DNA of 64,000 bases from Myotis daubentonii (GCF_963259705.1 NC_081851.1:63706355-63770354), one strand, 5' to 3'. Shown: positions 33,713 through 47,527, counted from the stretch's first letter. The notes: generated from the letters alone by a model not told the origin. Numbers and translations: made by a program.

Positions 33713-34799
33713 ACATATTTTTGCCCCCCCCATTTATATGCATGTATTGCATATGTTGTGATTTAAGAAATGTGGGGGAAATGTGAGTACTATAATAAAT
33801 TTGAGAAATGACTACTATTTCCAGCATTATCAAATGTTACATCTTCTGAAATTAATTTATAATATAAACTATTATAGCTGTAGATCACATAAGCATTCCA
33901 AAACTATAATCAAAAGACAGATTTTCATTCGTCTTTTCCCATACTTGTTAACTTTTCATTTCTGATTTCTAGGAGTTAAAAATATTTCTAATATTTTTCT
34001 TGCTTTTCTCTTCCACTGGCTCTTAGTGAAACATGATTTGGATGGGAGCCATTTTCCTACCAGACACTAACTCCCTTCTCTCAAAAAATGGGATTGTGTG
34101 AGGTTAATTGCATAATGCTGCTGTTTCCATGTGCTATAGGAAACTTGACTAACCCACTCACATACATTGTGGCCCCACTGTCAGGAAATCCAAAGTAAAT
34201 TATATAGGGTCATTAATCAAAAGCTAAGGAACAGATTTATCTCTTTAGATTTTCTTCCACTATTCTTTTTTTTTAAGCTTCCAAAATTGAAATCTAGAAT
34301 GTTTTGCTCCAAAAGTGGTTAGTTACATGATTTAAATTCTCATTTAAAAATAGTCTGTGTTTATGGTAAGTATTTCTGATTAGGAAGAGTTAAAATATTT
34401 GTGGATACTACTCCTATACTTGAACATGATCTTCATTAAGTGGAAAGAATGCTGCCAATTTTCATCATCATCTCCTTGTAAATATTACATTTCACAATTA
34501 ATTCACTATGTAAATGGTCGCTAGTTACACATAAAAACTGTTATCATATCTTTGTCTTCTTTAACAAAAATTGATATGAAGTTTCTCTTGCTAGCTTATA
34601 TGCATGTCACATACTTAAAATACTAAACGGAAACCTTACATTCTTCTTATCTTACAGTCTGTGGAACTGAAAGTAATCTTACTTTTTGTGATGCATATAA
34701 TTCCTAGAGCGGGGATTTAGGTCAAAGAATTTTCGAACTAATAGGATAAAATAACAAGTACAAAAAACAACTAATGCAAAATAGAAAATATGCTCTAAG
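33713..34799. other. unassigned AT-rich DNA
   Basis: Nothing recognisable. Confidence 0.45.
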
Positions 34800-35010
34800 A
34801 GAGGATCCTAAAGGTTTAAAAGTCATAATACTCAGATGTAGGTCCTTAGGAAAGATTCTTCAATGAAGTAGCATTTGAGTTGGGACTTAAAGCAAGCAAA
34901 AAAATGGGGCAGGTAAGTATGTATTTGAAAGGCAGAGCACATGAGAAGAATGGACTGATATTAGAAGCAGGAGCAGAAATGTACTTTTAGAGAGAAATAA
35001 ATAGTAAAAG
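34800..35010 (-). mobile_element. L2 LINE fossil, minus
   Basis: 'agtagcatttgagttgggac', 'aaggcagagcacatgagaag' are in the order of the reverse complement of the L2 3' region (the part before its final tail). Diverged. Confidence 0.5.
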
Positions 35011-35103
35011 TTGTATAGAGTGTGGACGGAATTTATGTGCAAGAGAGCAGGAGGGTGGAGAAAAAGGGGGAGGGGCCTAAGACAACACAGAGCCTGGATA
35101 ACT

Positions 35104-35195
35104 AGACAATGCAAATGCCTTTTACAACAAACAAAACAGACAAACACAAAGACAACAACAACAAAACAGAAGCAAGCAAACAAACACACAAATGA
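35104..35195 (+). repeat. ACA/CAAA-rich low-complexity stretch
   Basis: Purine-strand A/C repeat of CAAA, ACA and CAAG units; translated as Lys/Thr/Gln-rich in one direction and a Cys/Phe/Val-rich run in the other. No coding meaning. Confidence 0.85.
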
Positions 35196-37538
35196 ACAAA
35201 GGAATTTAGTCAAAAGCTGTCATGGTCAGGAAGAAAAAGAGTTCAGATTTGGATACATATTTTCAATGTTTCTCAACAGCATGCTGTACCTATGTTAGCC
35301 TTGTAGTCAATAGTTGATTATGTGAACTGAATATTAAAGGATACTTTTATGGCTAACTGGGTGAACACAGGCTTTAGACTGAGACAGGCTGAGTCCCGTG
35401 TCTTCTCTGTCCCTTTTACTCAGCACCTCACCTTTCTCCAGATTTCTCTGGGACATTTCATAGCTCATGAACTGCAGACACAGGGATGCCATCCTTCCAC
35501 AGTACAGAGGATGCTTAGCTGCCTTATGGTGGGTTATCTTGGATGTAAATGGAGTCTTTGAAATTCCATACTGTGTTTTTTCACTTGATCTCATGCACTT
35601 CAGTGAAAGTTGCCCAGGAGATTAAAAGCAGTATAAGCTAATGACAAGTAACCCTGCAAAGACCCCTGGTTGGTTCCAAGAGTGAATTCCAACAGCACAG
35701 TCATATGTGGGGAGAAGGAATGACAGCCAATGACAACACCAGAAAATGTGCCTATGAATCTTAGACAGACAAATGGACCGTGCAGTATTTGGTGGTGCAT
35801 TATTTATTGTACAAAATCTAAAGTGTAAAGAGAACTGAGTGATTCCGTGCAGCCTGCCTGCTTGGATTATATGGCTCACTCCAATTGTAATAAGTTTTCT
35901 GAGAAAAGCACATCTTTGATAAAGGGGTCTCAGACTTCTCTTTGTTAATGTGCTTTGATTTCATTCTGGTTTATTGTCGATGGTTGCCAACATATTCTGT
36001 TTTCATTATAACTTTGAAAAGTACTTATGTGCCCAATGACACCATCTTCTAAAGCTAAAAACAATTATCATCAATATTATTAGAACAAATTCTAGTTTTG
36101 CTTTTAGAATTATGTCCTATAAAAGAAAATACATCAATCATTTAACTTTATATTTCAGGTAATTGATTTTTAATTTAGAATAAGGTCTGTAGTTGAACAA
36201 CTGATTTGCTGAAAAACAGATTCATAAGATTTAGAGAAATATATACTATTGTGACACTTAAATAGAATTTGTTTGGTTATGATAGCAAATAAAACTTCAC
36301 AACCCTAAGCATGTTTAATTAAAATAAAGTAATTTTTGCAGAGCTATATTTTAACAGGCAATGCAGTAATAATAGCTATCTATAGATATGCAGCTCCAAT
36401 CACAGAATAATAGAGGTTTCAATGTCGCTAAGTATAATAAGGATAATTATTCTTTCATTATTCTGATGGGCATGTAGTTATCAACTTAAAAAAATTTTTA
36501 TAGGAATATAACAGCTACAGTTTCAATAAAAACTTACATTGTAAGCAGTAGGATTTATTGTATTGTAGTTAAAACTGACCTTTTTCATTGTAGTTTCAAA
36601 TCCTATTCTAGCACTTTTCAACCAAGGCCTGTTTTTTGCCTTTTTAAGCACTGGTAAAACCCCCGTCACTACAATATCTGCAATATGCCTCGGGACCTCA
36701 TGGCTTGTCTTAGAAATCTTATCTCAATGCACATGGTGACATATCTTTCCTGAGATTAAAACCTTATCTTAGTTTAATATGTTAAAAGATAAAATGAGGC
36801 ATTTAAAATGTTTAGGCATTCATGTGAGCAAATATCAATTTGAATCAGGCAGCACAAAGCAGATGTTGTTAGGAGAGCTCCACTGAGAGGAGAAAAAGGC
36901 AAGGCCTTTATAGAGAAGACCCAGAAGCAATGCAAGGAAGTTATTTCATTGGTTATTTCTTAAGCAACGCATTTTTCAAAGTATTATTGTCCTACATTTT
37001 CTGCACAGCTCAATAAGAAAAATATGAACATTAGAGTAGTAAAACAGTCACAGGCATAGAGAGAATTCATCCAAAAAAACAGGAAAAAGTAAATTCATAT
37101 GGCAAATAAATACATGAAAATCTTCAATAGTCAAAGCAATCATGATGTGTAGGAAATAATCACTCAATCTCTTGGAATGGGGAGCAACTGTTGTCACATT
37201 TGATAAGAACCTTGATGTACTCATTTGCATAGAACCATCAAATGTTAGACCAGGAGGGAACCTTAAAATCACTCTAGTCTCACCTGTATTCTACAGGACA
37301 TTATTTTGAACTATCAGTGAAGATTGTCAAGCTCTCAAATCTCAAGGTGAGTATATTAACAATATACTCTAATTTCAAATAATACAAAGGACTGATATTT
37401 GTTTTGGAAACCATGATCTTCTTTGCAAAATAATAACAACCAATAGCTTTTACTTGAACAGTTTCATCTAAGGAGCTCAAAGTAATCACTGGCTTTATTT
37501 TGGCCTTACACATTTCCAAACCATACAAATATTAGAAA
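35196..37538. other. unassigned AT-rich DNA
   Basis: No gene or repeat family could be supported in this 2.3-kb stretch. Confidence 0.4.
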
Positions 37539-37944
37539 CTAGAGGCCTGGTGCACAAAATTCGTGCACTGGGTTGGGGGAAGGTCCCTCAGCCTGGCCTG
37601 TGCCCTCTCGCAGTCTGAGACCTGTTGGGAGATGTCTGCCTAAGCCAGTAGTCAGCCATCCCTTTCACAGTCCGGGGCTCTTACAGTCCGGGAGCTCTCA
37701 CTCCTTACCGCCTGCCTGCAGCAGAGGTGGGAGAGGCTCCCACCACCACCTCTGTGCTCACCAGCCATCAGTCCAGCTTCTGGCTGAGCAGCACTCCCCC
37801 TGTGGGAGCACACTGAACACCAGGGGGCAGCTCCTGCGTTGAGTGTCTGCCCCTTGGTGGTCAGTGTGCCTCATAGCAACTGGTCATTCTGCTGGTTGCT
37901 CTGCTGTTTGGTCAATTTGCATATTAGGGTTTTATTATATAGGA
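37539..37944 (-). mobile_element. non-autonomous Helitron (HeliBat type), minus
   Basis: On the minus strand it begins TCCTATATAATAAAACCC, then ATATGCAAATTGACC, and ends with GTGCACGAATTTTGTGCAC, a 19-base hairpin, followed by CAGGCCTCTAG. It lies between A (37538) and T (37945). Length 406 bp, the copy closest to what I remember as the HeliBat consensus, including the inverted 'ccccctgtgggagcacactg' and 'ccaggggg' blocks. No Rep/helicase sequence. Confidence 0.94.
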
Positions 37945-38109
37945 TTATATCATTACTACCAATCATTGCTATTATTCTATAAATTAATTATAACTTTGAA
38001 TATGCTATCTTAATACTGGAAATGCTTTGGACATATAACTTAGTTCCAAGTAAAGGCTAACACCTATGCTGAATAGATCTAGTGTCTAATGTAAGAACTG
38101 TTAAAAGAA
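37945..38109. other. unassigned AT-rich DNA
   Basis: Nothing recognisable. Confidence 0.45.
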
Positions 38110-38325
38110 GGAGTTGGCTAACTACTGTCTGCAGGCCGAATCTGACCCACCATCTGTTTTTGTAGATAAAGTTTTACTGACACCAGACACACATATTCCC
38201 TTGTGTGTTGTCTCTGGCTGTTTTTATAATGCAAGGATAGAGTTGAGTAGTTATCAGAGGCCATAAGGCCCTTGAACCTAACATGTACTGTTTAGCTCTT
38301 TATAGATAAAGTTTGCTAAACTCTG
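38110..38325 (+). mobile_element. MER3-like hAT-Charlie fossil
   Basis: 'ttggctaactactgtctgca', 'ccatctgtttttgtagataa'-agttttactg, 'gttgtctctggctgttttta', 'gagttgagtagttatcagag' and 'gataaagtttgctaaactct' match in order an old hAT-Charlie MITE with GGCAAACT...AGTTTGCC ends. Much more decayed than the hATs at 3.6 and 27 kb, so a separate, older wave. The exact family name is from memory. Confidence 0.68.
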
Positions 38326-39308
38326 GTTGAAAGAATGACTTCCAGCAAATTGCCAACATCACAAATGATTCCCAAAATAACTATGCTAATACAGAGAGAA
38401 ATTCTTGTTGAGTTGCATAAATATGAGGATCACCACACTGATAAATGTTCATAATGATTACTCTATTCATGTATTTTGTGGGAAGTTTTTATATTTTCTT
38501 TTACTAACCAAAATAGATAATACCAGCAAGTTGGCAACAATGTTTATTTCTAGAAAAAAATATTCCTCTTTCCCCATGATTTTCACTGTAACAACAGTGA
38601 TGAGTTTATAGATTATGAGGCTACAAAATAATATGTAGAATCCATAAATACTTGAATCCTCAATCAGGAGCCCACAATTGCCATAGCTTTTGTTGGGGGG
38701 AAGGGAGGGAGGGGAAAGGGAGAAAGAGAATAAATGGGAAAATTTCTCAAGGACACTGTTTACTTCTAGATAAACAAAATAACTTGCTATCTGTAATATT
38801 TTTTTTTAAAAAGAACCAATCTCTTTCATCCCTTTCTCCTGGCCACGTCATAGTTCTCTAAGTAAAATCTTAAATATTATGCTTTTCTCACTATCACTAT
38901 AGTCCTCCTTAAACTTCATCTAATTATATCAAGAAAGTTCAAATGGAACTGGGGATATAGTTTATCAATTTGTTTGCTCACAGACAATGGGTGAAATCCA
39001 ATGACCACAAAATTTATGATGCACAATTTTCAAATTTCAACTTTAACTCATCTAGGTCGGGGTTTTAATAATATCACAGAGGTGGCAAGGAGGATGGCCA
39101 GGCCGGGATGACATGGACACCGAGGAAGGGTATGACTTTATTTGGGCAGACACTTGCGTCTATTTGCCTTTTGGTATTTCTTGAGAAGGTTTGTTATAAG
39201 CATCTATCACGTTGGATATGTGTTGCAGAGGACAGCAAGTCTTCCTCTAAGAGAGAAAGTAACAGTAAAATCTTGTGAATTCATAAAAGGAGTGTGAACA
39301 AGATTGTT
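38326..39308. other. unassigned DNA
   Basis: Includes a G/A-rich patch at 38695-38730; nothing else recognised. Confidence 0.4.
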
Positions 39309-39326
39309 AAAAAAAAAAAAAAAAAG
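39309..39326 (+). repeat. poly(A) run
   Basis: A-run of about 17. No retroposon body could be attached to it with confidence. Confidence 0.85.
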
Positions 39327-40890
39327 CTGTGTTGTTTTCTTTTTCTAAAATTTTAAACATGAGCCACAATATCTTGCAAGATGTTAACAGACACCTTCAG
39401 ATCTCATCTCCTATGGGCGTTGTTTGGTCAATGAGTCCATTAATATTGAGGCTGCAGTCTGTCACCTGTGTTTGTTTGGTAAATAAAAGAATCACAGATT
39501 TTTTTGTCATATAAGTCATTGGAGCTAACCAGAAAAGGAACTAGTGCATTAAATTTCTTTCTGGACTTGTTTTTAAAGTGCATGTGCATTGGTCATCATG
39601 ATGATGCAATGCCTACTCTATGAAATCTTTTCCGAAAAATATATGTCATGATATCCTAAACTTTTGACAAATTCTTTAAATACTAAAGATTATTAAAGAT
39701 TCTTCTTACTACAGAAATAACTAGTTCATTACATGATAAAATACACTCTGCATATTGCCACTTCAATGCTTTCTATAAAGAAATGTTGGTAGACAGTCAA
39801 CTTAACTTTTTCCCCCAACAAAAGTGAAATGTGTTCCTCAGGTATCCAGATACCTACTCCTATTTTTGAAATGTGTTATAAAAATCAGTTTGTTTGTTTT
39901 TTGCAAACAAGACAATAATGTTGTTGATAGATTTAAAGAGGCAACGTTTACGTGACAGATGTATTCTAAATTTGCACGGCACATCTATGCAAAGATCTGG
40001 TGACTATGGTACTAGCCAGAAGTACTTTATATGCTTTTATATAGAAAACTTGGATAAAATATATTAAAAATTATTTTATTTTATGAAAACATCTTTTGTT
40101 GAGGAAATATGCTTTCTTAATATACTGGAGATACTGTTGTGACAATAAATGCATGCTGGATTTATTTCTTTTTAATCTATTTTTATCACTAATAGTGATT
40201 TGATAAAAGGCTCTCCCTTAATAGATGAAAGAGAAGACACAAGCCAAGTCAAAATAGAGTTAGAGAAAATGAAATTGTGGATTGATCTTGTGCTCAACTA
40301 GCAGTTTCAGCAAGTGCTATCAACAATGCTTGGGATGCCTGTGTCTTAAAAAATACATGTTTGCATGAAATAAGGTATCACTTACTCTTGTACATTTTAA
40401 AAAGCCTAGAAGCACTTAGATGTAAGTTATAGCTTGCCGAGGCCTACTTTTAAAATAATAATTGGCCTCATTAATAAAATCTATATTAGAAGCTTACCGA
40501 GCAGGTAGACATTTGAAAAGTATGAAGCTTATCTGTATAATATTATGAAATAAAAAGAAAATATGTTTTTCTTCCATTATGTAGTTTTGTTATATATGTA
40601 GTATACAAGAATTTGTGCCATTAATGTTGGAGAATTGAATAATTGTAAGTTGCCATACCAAATAAAACCATCATTTTAGAAATGAAACAAACTAAAACTG
40701 GAAGAAAAGAAGAGAAATTTTGCCTGAGATAAGTTGGTGGCTATCATTTTGCATGTTTTGTTTTATTTTGGGGGGTGTTTTGCAGTCAGTTTTTGACTAT
40801 CAGTGTATCTCAACTTATTTTGCCACTTAACGTAAGTAACAAAACATCCAGGCAACCACACCTTCTAATAACTAGTTGGTTGGTTAGAAA
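39327..40890. other. unassigned AT-rich DNA
   Basis: Nothing recognisable. Confidence 0.45.
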
Positions 40891-41165
40891 TCACAGAATA
40901 AAGCTCTAGCTGATTTGGCTGCGTGGATAGAGCATCAGCCTGTGAACGGAAGGGTCTCGGGTTCAATTCTGGTCAAGAGCATATACCCAGGTTGCAGGCT
41001 CAATCCCCAGTAGGGGGCATGCAGGAGGCAGCGGATCAGATCAATGACTCTCAACAATGACTCTCATCATTGATGTTTCTATCTATCTCCTGTTCCCTTC
41101 TTCTCTGAAATCAATAAAAATATACTTTAAAAATATACTTTTGTCAAAAGAATTCACAGAATGAA
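40891..41165 (+). mobile_element. Ves SINE with TSD and small internal duplication
   Basis: Body 40903-41153: 'gctctagctgatttggctgc' head, 'gggttcaattctggtcaaga', 'aggaggcagcggatcagatc', then a doubled 'aatgactctca' unit, AATAAA and A-rich tail. Flanking repeats TCACAGAAT[A/G]AA (40891-40902 and 41154-41165) differ by one base. Confidence 0.94.
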
Positions 41166-44100
41166 CCAGCTAATTTTACTACTATGCAAAGGAGCAAGGT
41201 AGCAAATTACAAAATATGTGGATTTGTTAAAACAAAATGACTGAATATTTCATGATGTCAGTGGTGTATAAGATAGATAATGCTAAGGTATGTCACAAGA
41301 GTAAACATCTGTGATGCTGTTGAGTTGATACATATCTACTGTAAATTGTTGTTTGGTCTGCCATGCTGAGAATACTAGTGAATTAGAGCATTACAGGTAG
41401 AGAGTAAGCTGTGTCAATACTGTGAAATTTTCATTTTACCTGTTTGTGTAAAACTTTTCCTCCACTAAACCATTCACCATCACTGCTATGGAGCTGTGAA
41501 ATTGATTGATTGGATTTGTGCCTCCTCTCCCTTCTCTTCCCACCTTTTTGGTAACAGTGATAATGGACTGTGGGATAGCTGGAAATGGACAGTGAAAGCC
41601 TTGCAGCAGGAATATGAAGGAGAATTGAGGGCACAAAGTTAATCCTATTAAGTTATCTATGTTGTTTTTTTAAATTTAACTGAGAAGTTAATGTAATGAG
41701 CTTTTGCTTAATTTGGGACATCCTCAGTTTTTATCATCTGATGGTATTCCTCATATATCTGGCACACAAATATATCACAAATATATCAGCATGCCAGGAA
41801 CACTTCTGTTGACACTTCAACTGTCTAAACACAACCCATTAATTTAAGTATTTACCTGAAGAGGATGTGTTACAGGGAAAAGTTATTGATTGGTTCCAGG
41901 AATCTTCATTAAAGAATTGTCAACACACTTTCAGTTCTGGTGTCAAAAGTAGAATTTCTTTAAGCTCTAGCTACCTTTTTTTGGCAGAGCTTGGTAGCAG
42001 ATGCCAAGTCAACATTTGATTCCTAAAACTGGTAAAATAACTTGGAAAAATACTGCTTTCATTTGTCTTGATCAAATATAACTGATTTTTTGAGAAAATA
42101 AAGTATGATCTTATCCAAAAGGGAAATCAAAGTATATTAAGTGACATGTTAGATACTAGAGTTTAATTTTAAATAAAAAGAGCTTCAACAACAGGGTGCA
42201 CTGACAAAGAGTATTTAGAATCCTACTCTCAGAGCCATCAGACATGTGTATGGAACTGAGATCAGTCCAAGTAAGTTCTGCCAGAGAAGGCTGATGAACC
42301 CACACACAGAGTATTGTGTTTGGAATTGCTGAAAGCTGAGTGGCATAAGAACTCAGGTTTCTAATACATAAGAGTTGAAAAATGGTTAGCCTAAAGAATT
42401 AAGAAATGATATTCACTTAATCATTCGAATTCTAGCTGGGTGCAGGATTGACTATGGATTATTAACAAAGGAAAAGTCAGTCATGTTTTGTTTTGTTTTT
42501 CTAAACAACTGATTTCCCAGAATTGTACATTTCTGGGGAATGATGTTGAAAGATTTAGAAATTACTGTTTCCACATCTGGTATTTCTTCTCGGGGTCGCT
42601 TCTGGTCTTGACCTTTTCATTTCCCATGTAACTGACAGATTACTGCTCACCCCCATTAATACTGTAATCTTTGTGATCTACCTTATTTAAATTTTCTCTC
42701 TGTCCGATCCCAGTAGCTGCCACTGACATTATCCTGCCCAGTGTCATCTTCTTCATGGTTGTTTCCACCATTCCCAAGCCGTACTGCCCCACTGCCTACT
42801 CTGAATTTATAATCAATGGCTGAATGACTTTACCAGTCTAACTAATCATAAATAGTTTATGATATTCTACCTTCCAAGCTGAGTTTTCAATAGCCACCGC
42901 TTCTTGAAAGCCAGTGAAATAAACATTTTCCTACCCTATTTTATTTGTCTTCTTGCTCATGTCAATTTGCTACATGGTGGGCAGAGTTTACTGCATTTGT
43001 GACTACATGGGAAGATGAGTATTAGAGATGCCACAAGGTTATTACTGACTGAATCCATCTAAGTTAAGTTGGTGGGGTTCAGGCTAGAACAAGAAATAGT
43101 TGAATAGCAGTTTCATTCCAGCAGAGTAAGAATGGGCAAAATACGCAACTCAGAATGGGCCATGGCCATAGTATAGGACTTGGCAGAGTTAGAAAGGTTA
43201 TGGATCACCTCAAATAGCCTGGCCACAATTAATTATGGAAAGCAAAATTTAGTCCCTGGATAAACTAGGGCCATCAAGCTTCAGATTCAGGAGAAATATT
43301 CAAGATGCAATGTTGGTAGTACCAAGGATACATCCAAGATAGTTGCACTAAAAATGCTCTTATCTACTTTGGAGGAAATCTTAGCTCTTTCATCATCCCC
43401 AAAGGTGTATTTCATCTGGGTCTAGCTTGGTGTTCAGAGGGCTTCATTGTCACATGGATATGCTGGATCATAAATTATACATTCCAACCTGAGTTAATAA
43501 AAATATTTCCCAAATTATAAAGGACTTTATAATCAGTGATGTAGTCAGGTTCTGAGTTGAGAGTGTAGGATAATTTACTGGTAATTTTTCCTATGCTTTT
43601 CCTAGCATACTCAAGTAAATTTTTTATTAAAATCTTATTCTCATGAACATGACAACATCAGGAAAAATTAGGTACAGCTTATTTAGTCATCTTGATAGGC
43701 TAACCCTAAAGACACAGTAGTACATGTTTTCCTACATTACTTTTTACATCCAGCAGAAGTACATGTACATGGGAAAGTTTGCTCTCCTTCATCTCAGACA
43801 AAACATAACATGGACATAATAATAACTATTATTCCTATATAGATTTATTCCTATTGTTTTATTGAATTGTATTAGTTTACAGCAATTTGCTTGGAATTAA
43901 TTTTAAATAAAATTATTTTTAAAATATTTTAATAACATAAAGGAACCCTTTCTGGCATTGTGACCAGCAATATACAGGTGTTCCCAACTCTCACCCTGTT
44001 TTGAAATTCTTGAGAGTAGCAGTGACTTCTAGCATTATTATCAGAAATATGCTCTCTGAGTTGTCTTAAATAACGTAGGAAGGATTAGAATATTCTACAT

Positions 44101-44934
44101 CTCATGAGTAATTTTAAAATGTCAAGATCAGGAATAGTCGACCTTAAGATCTATCACTAATTACTATCTGGGGTAGTGATTAGACATTTTACCACATGCC
44201 CACCCATCATCTTAAATACTTTATTCTTGGTTTTCCCAACACTACTTTGTAGCTGGAACAGTGTTAATGTATTACACTTCATTGAGTATAAAGAATATTT
44301 ACAAATTTATAGGTCTATTTTAAAGTGTACACTCTTACCTCTATCAAACAATGTTGTAGCTAAATATTAAGAAAGCAGCAGACATTTTCTTTCTGTTCAG
44401 ATTCACATTTTCAAAGGTTAACAGCTTTGTTAAATTTACCATCCCAAAGAAATCTTTACTAAGTCTGAAGAATTGCTTGGAGCTCAGAATGCTTAGTTAT
44501 GAGAATAAAAATCTCTGTAGAACAGAAATTGAATGTCAAGAGTTCCTTCCCAATAGGAGACTTTTAGAAAAACTTATGACTGAAAATGAGGGATTTATGC
44601 GGATATAATTAAGACACTTTGAACTCAGTATTAGGAAATTTTGAGAGACTTGTTCAACCACATCTACTTTGATATATAAACTTAAGTGTAAAAATGTAAC
44701 TCATTTCTTACACTCTTAACATTAGAAATTCACAGATCATTAGTAAAAGAGGGTCATTTAACCCCCTTTCTCCTTTGTATATAAAGCTGTTTCTCACATT
44801 GCTTCAAAAACCACCCTCTCTCCTCCTGCCTATGGGAGTAACACAGCACGGGTGTTTTCTCTTCCACGTGACAACCACTTAATATTTAAGGCACCTCTCT
44901 TATTATTCATAAAGTAATTTTACATACCCCATAA
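41166..44934. other. unassigned AT-rich DNA
   Basis: The longest block in the window where neither a gene nor a repeat family was recognised. Frames are short and mutually overlapping. It may hold old repeats beyond visual recognition. Confidence 0.4.
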
Positions 44935-45826
44935 TGCCAGGGTCCAGCCCCAGAAGGTCCAGGGGTTCCCAAAGGCGTAGACGGAGTCGGCGAAGGAGGA
45001 AGGACACGGAGACAGTGTTCAGTTGATCAGCAGCCTAGCCAGGATCTCCAGCCAGGATCTCCAGCCAAGTTCTGGTCTGGATCTCCAGAGAGGTTCTGGT
45101 CTGGATCTCCAGTGAAGTTCTGGTTAGGATCTCCAGCCAGGTTCTGTGTCCATGTTCTCTTGCTAGGTTCTCCAGGTTCTCCAGCCAGGTTCTGTAGCCA
45201 TGTTCCCTCGCTAGGTTCTCCAGCCAGGTTCTCCAGCCAGGTTCAGTCACCAGGTTCTAGTCAGGTTCTCTTGCCAATTTCTGTAGTCAGGTTCAGTCCA
45301 GGATCTTTTGCCATGTTCTCTCGCTAGGTTCTGTCTCTAGGTTCTGAGGCCAGTTTCTGTCCAGGATCTTTTGCCATGTTCTCTCCAGCAAAGTTCTTCT
45401 GTCTCTAGAGAACGTTCTGTGTAGGTTCTGTGCCTAGGTTCTGTCTCTCTTGGTTCTGTCTTCTAAGTTCTGTCTCTTGCTGTCTTGTTACATCTGTATT
45501 TATACCAGTTGATTCAATCCTATCAATCTCTGTTACAAAGGTTAGGGCGTTTCTTATCTCCGTTCCAGGGAGTAAAGATTATGTAGCTTAAGCATGATTG
45601 TTTGTAGTTAAAGTGATTAATTACCTGCCTGGCACTTAATTGAGGGGTTTTATTCCCTCCCTAACTTCAGGGGGAAATCCCTACCTGGGGAAACAACCTT
45701 TCTCAGAGAGGAGACCTTGGTTAAAACACATAGTGCCAAGAAGGTGAGCAAACATATTAAGAACAGTATGCCATATATGCCAGGTCCTTTGAAACAGCAA
45801 GCATGAACCGGCTCCCGGCACCATAA
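44929..45826 (-). mobile_element. solo class II (IAP-like) LTR, minus, with 6-bp TSD
   Basis: Body 44935-45820, 886 bp. On the minus strand it begins TGCCGGGAGCCGG and ends GGCTGGACCCTGGCA: inverted ends TGCC[G/A]GGG with TG...CA termini. The flanks are identical, CCATAA (44929-44934 and 45821-45826), a 6-bp target duplication typical of class II/ERVK elements. A TATA box (GGTATAAATAC, 45496-45506) defines U3 at the right. No internal proviral genes lie next to it, so it is a solo LTR left by recombination between two LTRs. The R/U5 part is an expanded minisatellite. Confidence 0.9.
45018..45480 (-). repeat. minisatellite within the LTR
   Basis: Degenerate array of 10-16 bp units built on AGGTTCT (plus strand), e.g. 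'ctccagccaggttct', 'gctaggttctccagc', 'gccatgttctct'. Units vary in length and order, giving two sub-blocks ('ggtctggatctccag' near 45072-45116 and 'aggttctccagccaggttct' near 45170-45245). One minus frame is open through it and repeats a TWLENLAREHG-like block, which is explained by unit length close to multiples of three. Confidence 0.88.
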
Positions 45827-47527
45827 GTTATAGAGCTTCTTGGTCACGGTGCTGGAGACACCCGCTAGCTGGTCAGTGTCTTTCTTTACAGGTTCTATGT
45901 CAAATTATTAACACAAAATGATCTGATGATTAACAAAAACTCCATCGGTTTTCAATGGAATTTCATTGTCATTGCCTACCTTATCTATGGTTTCTGCTGA
46001 GCTGATTCAGGATCACGTGACCTTGACCACACTGATTGGACTGAGTGTGGTTCCACGCCTAGTTACTCAAGGGCAGTCCTTTCATTGATTCTTCAGGGAC
46101 ATATCCCTTTAGTGACCTGTATCAAAAATATGAGAAGAGCTTATTAGGCCAGTTATCTCAGGGATTCAAACAAAGACAGCATATCTTAGAGTGGAATATG
46201 CCTACCAGTGGTCACATACAAAATCACTTTCGGTGGTATATGTGTGATGGAAAAAAAGGATGTTAAACATGTTTGCTTGTCTATGTATTAGTAAATACTA
46301 GCATATTACACTCCATATTTTATGGACAGTGGTTGTTTGAAGTAGATTAAGGAAAAAAGAATCAATTTAAAGTTGATTAAAAGAAAAATGATAAGTAAAT
46401 AAAGAATTCCAATAAAAACAAATGACTGGAACATATTTTGAAGCCATTTCCCTTAAGATTAGTTACTATAAAATATATCTAACCACCCTTTCTAAGAATG
46501 TACACATTCAAATTCTATAATTATGTGTTCCATTTTTCCTTTAAGTCACTGATAAATTGGGGAATACAATCTACATAAAGAAAAAAAAAGGCAAGTACTA
46601 ATTATTGGTGCATCGTTTCCATCAGATAAATTCCCACTCTCCACAGATCAGCTATGACAAAGCCTCCCCAGCCTACCTAATTCCATCCCTGTGTTCCCAT
46701 AGCTGTTTGTTTTCATTTCCCCTTTTTGGACTTTTAGAATCATGTCTATTTTGTTGACTTTCCAGGAGTATATGAATATATGTACACAGTCTCTGAGGTG
46801 GAGTGTTATGATTTTTTAATTAAAGAAAAAATTGTCGCTGCAACTCTGGTATCACTACGCAATTGAATTCTTCATACAAAGGAGATTGGTAAAGGAGAAA
46901 ACAGAACTATCAAAAGACCTGGAAAGGTGATCTCTCTATGAGAAGAAATATAGAGCCAAGTAAACAGGAGGCACAGGGCAAGGCAGACACAGATCTGCAG
47001 CACATCTCCTCCACCTACCAGCTCAGTGAACGGGAGCAAAGCATTTGTCATTCCTGAGTCTCAAATTCCTTGTCTATAAAATAAGGACCTGCATGCAAAA
47101 TGCCAGGGACAAAGTAAATCCACCCAGTAACTATCATCAACAATACTGCTGTATTACTTTTATTTCTTAATTCAGAACAAAGATGCTAGATTTCAAGAAT
47201 AAACTTTCATAGGATTCATAAAAAGCATTATTGTTTTTACCAGTATTCCTTCTTAAGAATCAAACAGACAATAACACAGTATCACTAGGATTCACTTTAT
47301 AATGAAGCTTATGAATGGTTCAAAAGTTATAAATATTTACAGAAAACACAGTTGAGATGTCATTTTATAGTTTCACAAGTTACAAGTAATTATAACCTGG
47401 ATTCTTGTCAGTTTGTTGATATTTGTTTTTATTTTTATCTGAAAGTACTTTTTTAAATCAGAAAAAAACATACTGTTTAAAAATAGTCAATACCCTGTTA
47501 AAAACATATTCTAATAAAAATTAATTA
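45827..47527. other. unassigned DNA
   Basis: The first 300 bases past the LTR could be older retroviral or unique DNA; no family was assigned. The remainder is unrecognised AT-rich sequence. Confidence 0.35.

Noticed and set aside
45035..45250. Minus-strand open frame with repeated TWLENLAREHG-like blocks
   Set aside because: It is the LTR minisatellite translated; the repeat units happen to keep frame. No coding signal outside the array.
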